64,000 nt of DNA from Diphasiastrum complanatum (taxonomy: Eukaryota > Streptophyta > Lycopodiopsida > Lycopodiales > Lycopodiaceae), in NCBI GenBank assembly GCA_029204225.1, contig CM055103.1, forward strand, positions 57,852,529 through 57,916,528. The letters run 5' to 3'. Both the position numbers and the translations under genes were made by a program. This document shows, one piece after another, positions 62,797 through 64,000 of this stretch (position 1 is the stretch's first letter; every line of letters begins with the position of its first letter). Under the pieces are notes generated by a model. It did no database searches, had not been told where the DNA came from, and was given only the letters and a program-made list of their open reading frames with translations.

Positions 62797-64000
62797 ATGG
62801 ATCCATCATTTAGTTCATCTCTCATTGACAAACTCGATGGAGATAACTACCATCTCTGGAAATTCAAGATGAAGGTTATACTACTAGCCAAAGAACTGTG
62901 GGACATCGTTGATGGCACAGAGCTCAAACCAGAAGGTGATGCAGCCAGCATCACCAAGTGGAGATTGAGAGATGTCAAAAAATTTGCCACAATCACCCTC
63001 AACATAAAGGATACTTAGATCAGCCACATATGTGATGCTCAGACTGCTAAGAATGCATGGGACATCTTAGCAACTCTCTACGATATCAGGGATGTTACTT
63101 CTAAGTTACACTTGAGGAAGAAATTCTTCACCTTGAGGATGTCTGACGTAGAAAGTGTTTTGAGTCACCTCAACACCTTCAAAAATCTTATGGAGCATAT
63201 GACTGCAACTGGCTCAGTCATAGAAGATTCCGATGCACTCATGACTCTATTATTGAGTCTACCTAAAGCCTACAAAAATTGGGTTCTACCCAGGAGCACC
63301 TCACTCTATCAAGAGTAATATTGCTGCTTCTACAAGAGGAGATTAGAATATCAGCATCCTCCTCAGGCTCAAGATCGGATCCTCAAGCTCTATATTAAAA
63401 AAATCAGAAGTTTAGATCCAAGAGATCTACAAAGTCAAGTTATACTGACAAGAAGAGCAACATGCAGTCTGGATCGAATTCAAGTTTTTCATCATTCTAA
63501 CCAGTGCAGAAACTATTATGTAGATACTGTAAGAGGACTGGCCACGAAATCAAGGACTACCAAATTTTGAAGTACAACAATGAAAAGAAGAAACAGTTCG
63601 AAGAACAAGCACATAGTGCTACAACCAGTCACTCAATTTAGCAACAAGAAGAAGATGCAGCAGCTTTCATAATCAAAGTCGGAGAACAACAAGATATCAA
63701 TTCCTGGTATTTAGATTCTGGAGCAACGCAACACATGACTCACCATCACGACTGGTTCAAGGACTACAAGTCATTCACCCATACAAGAGTTGTGCAACTT
63801 GGAGACAACTCATCACATTCAATCGAAGGCGAAGGAACAGTCAGAGTCAAATTCCAGAAAGGTGAAGTCAACAACGTTCTCCACGTTCCAAATCTGACCA
63901 AGAATCTGCTCTCAGTTAGCAGAATAACCGATTCAGATCAGAGGGTCGAATTCGATACAAACGGCTACACAATTCTTGACAAATCCCAGAAGGTTCTAGC
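62797..64000 (+). pseudogene. Copia gag-protease, cut by the window edge
   Basis: Gag starts at the ATG at 62797 (MDPSFSSSLIDKLDGDNYHLWKFK in part, the usual UBN2 N-terminus). A TAG at 63016 breaks it where active elements have a codon before ISHICDA. The zinc knuckle CRYCKRTGHEIKDY has Tyr for the last Cys. Other stops lie near 63316 and 63640. The protease follows with WYLDSGATQHMT near 63705, then LHVPNLTKNLLSVSR at the pre-integrase boundary. The rest of pol should lie beyond 64000. It is a different family from the 14.6-20.7 kb element. Confidence 0.85.

Overview
The window is nuclear DNA from a land plant with a repeat-rich genome. The evidence is a plant-type hydroxymethylglutaryl-CoA synthase gene in 12 exons, GT-AG introns throughout, Ty1/copia elements primed by initiator-Met tRNA, a Ty3/gypsy chromovirus, a hAT relic and long CT/GA microsatellites. 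The species cannot be fixed from sequence alone. The mix of elements, especially a non-LTR element with a restriction-like endonuclease, would suit a fern, bryophyte, lycophyte or gymnosperm better than a typical flowering plant; that is inference.

Layout. 1-8.6 kb: AT-rich DNA with three decayed copia fragments, the largest at 5.6-8.6 kb (+). 8.9-10.7 kb: gypsy-type primer sites and an LTR, with a tandem array of four perfect hairpins at 9054-9228. 10.8-12.2 kb: a copia relic joined to a fragment of the 5' end of a gene that is intact at 57.6-58.9 kb. 13.2-23.9 kb: a decayed chromovirus (-) into which a young, almost intact copia element (14592-20748) has inserted, with a perfect 5-bp target duplication. 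23.9-31 kb: more copia relics, palindrome-rich DNA and very long CT repeats. 31.4-33.4 kb: a decayed gene with an N4/N6 DNA-methyltransferase-like motif. 34.1-38.1 kb: a non-LTR retrotransposon with an N-terminal zinc finger, reverse transcriptase and C-terminal restriction-like endonuclease. 39.2-45.2 kb: HMG-CoA synthase (-), the one clear housekeeping gene. 45.2-53 kb: an LTR with primer site, copia debris and two families of inverted-repeat-rich sequence. 53.1-59.1 kb: a compact block of three spliced or open genes: a transposase-like protein (+), an unrecognised 333-aa ORF plus exon (+), and an unrecognised intact 386-aa gene (-) starting beside a GA microsatellite. 59.4-61.8 kb: a hAT transposase pseudogene. 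62.65-64 kb: the start of another copia element, cut by the window edge.

How it fits together. Apart from HMG-CoA synthase (cytosolic mevalonate pathway), almost everything recognisable is mobile-element sequence of different ages. The strongest candidates for something undescribed are the 53-59 kb gene block, because part of it recurs at 12 kb, and the hairpin array at 9.1 kb, whose stems differ in sequence but all pair perfectly.
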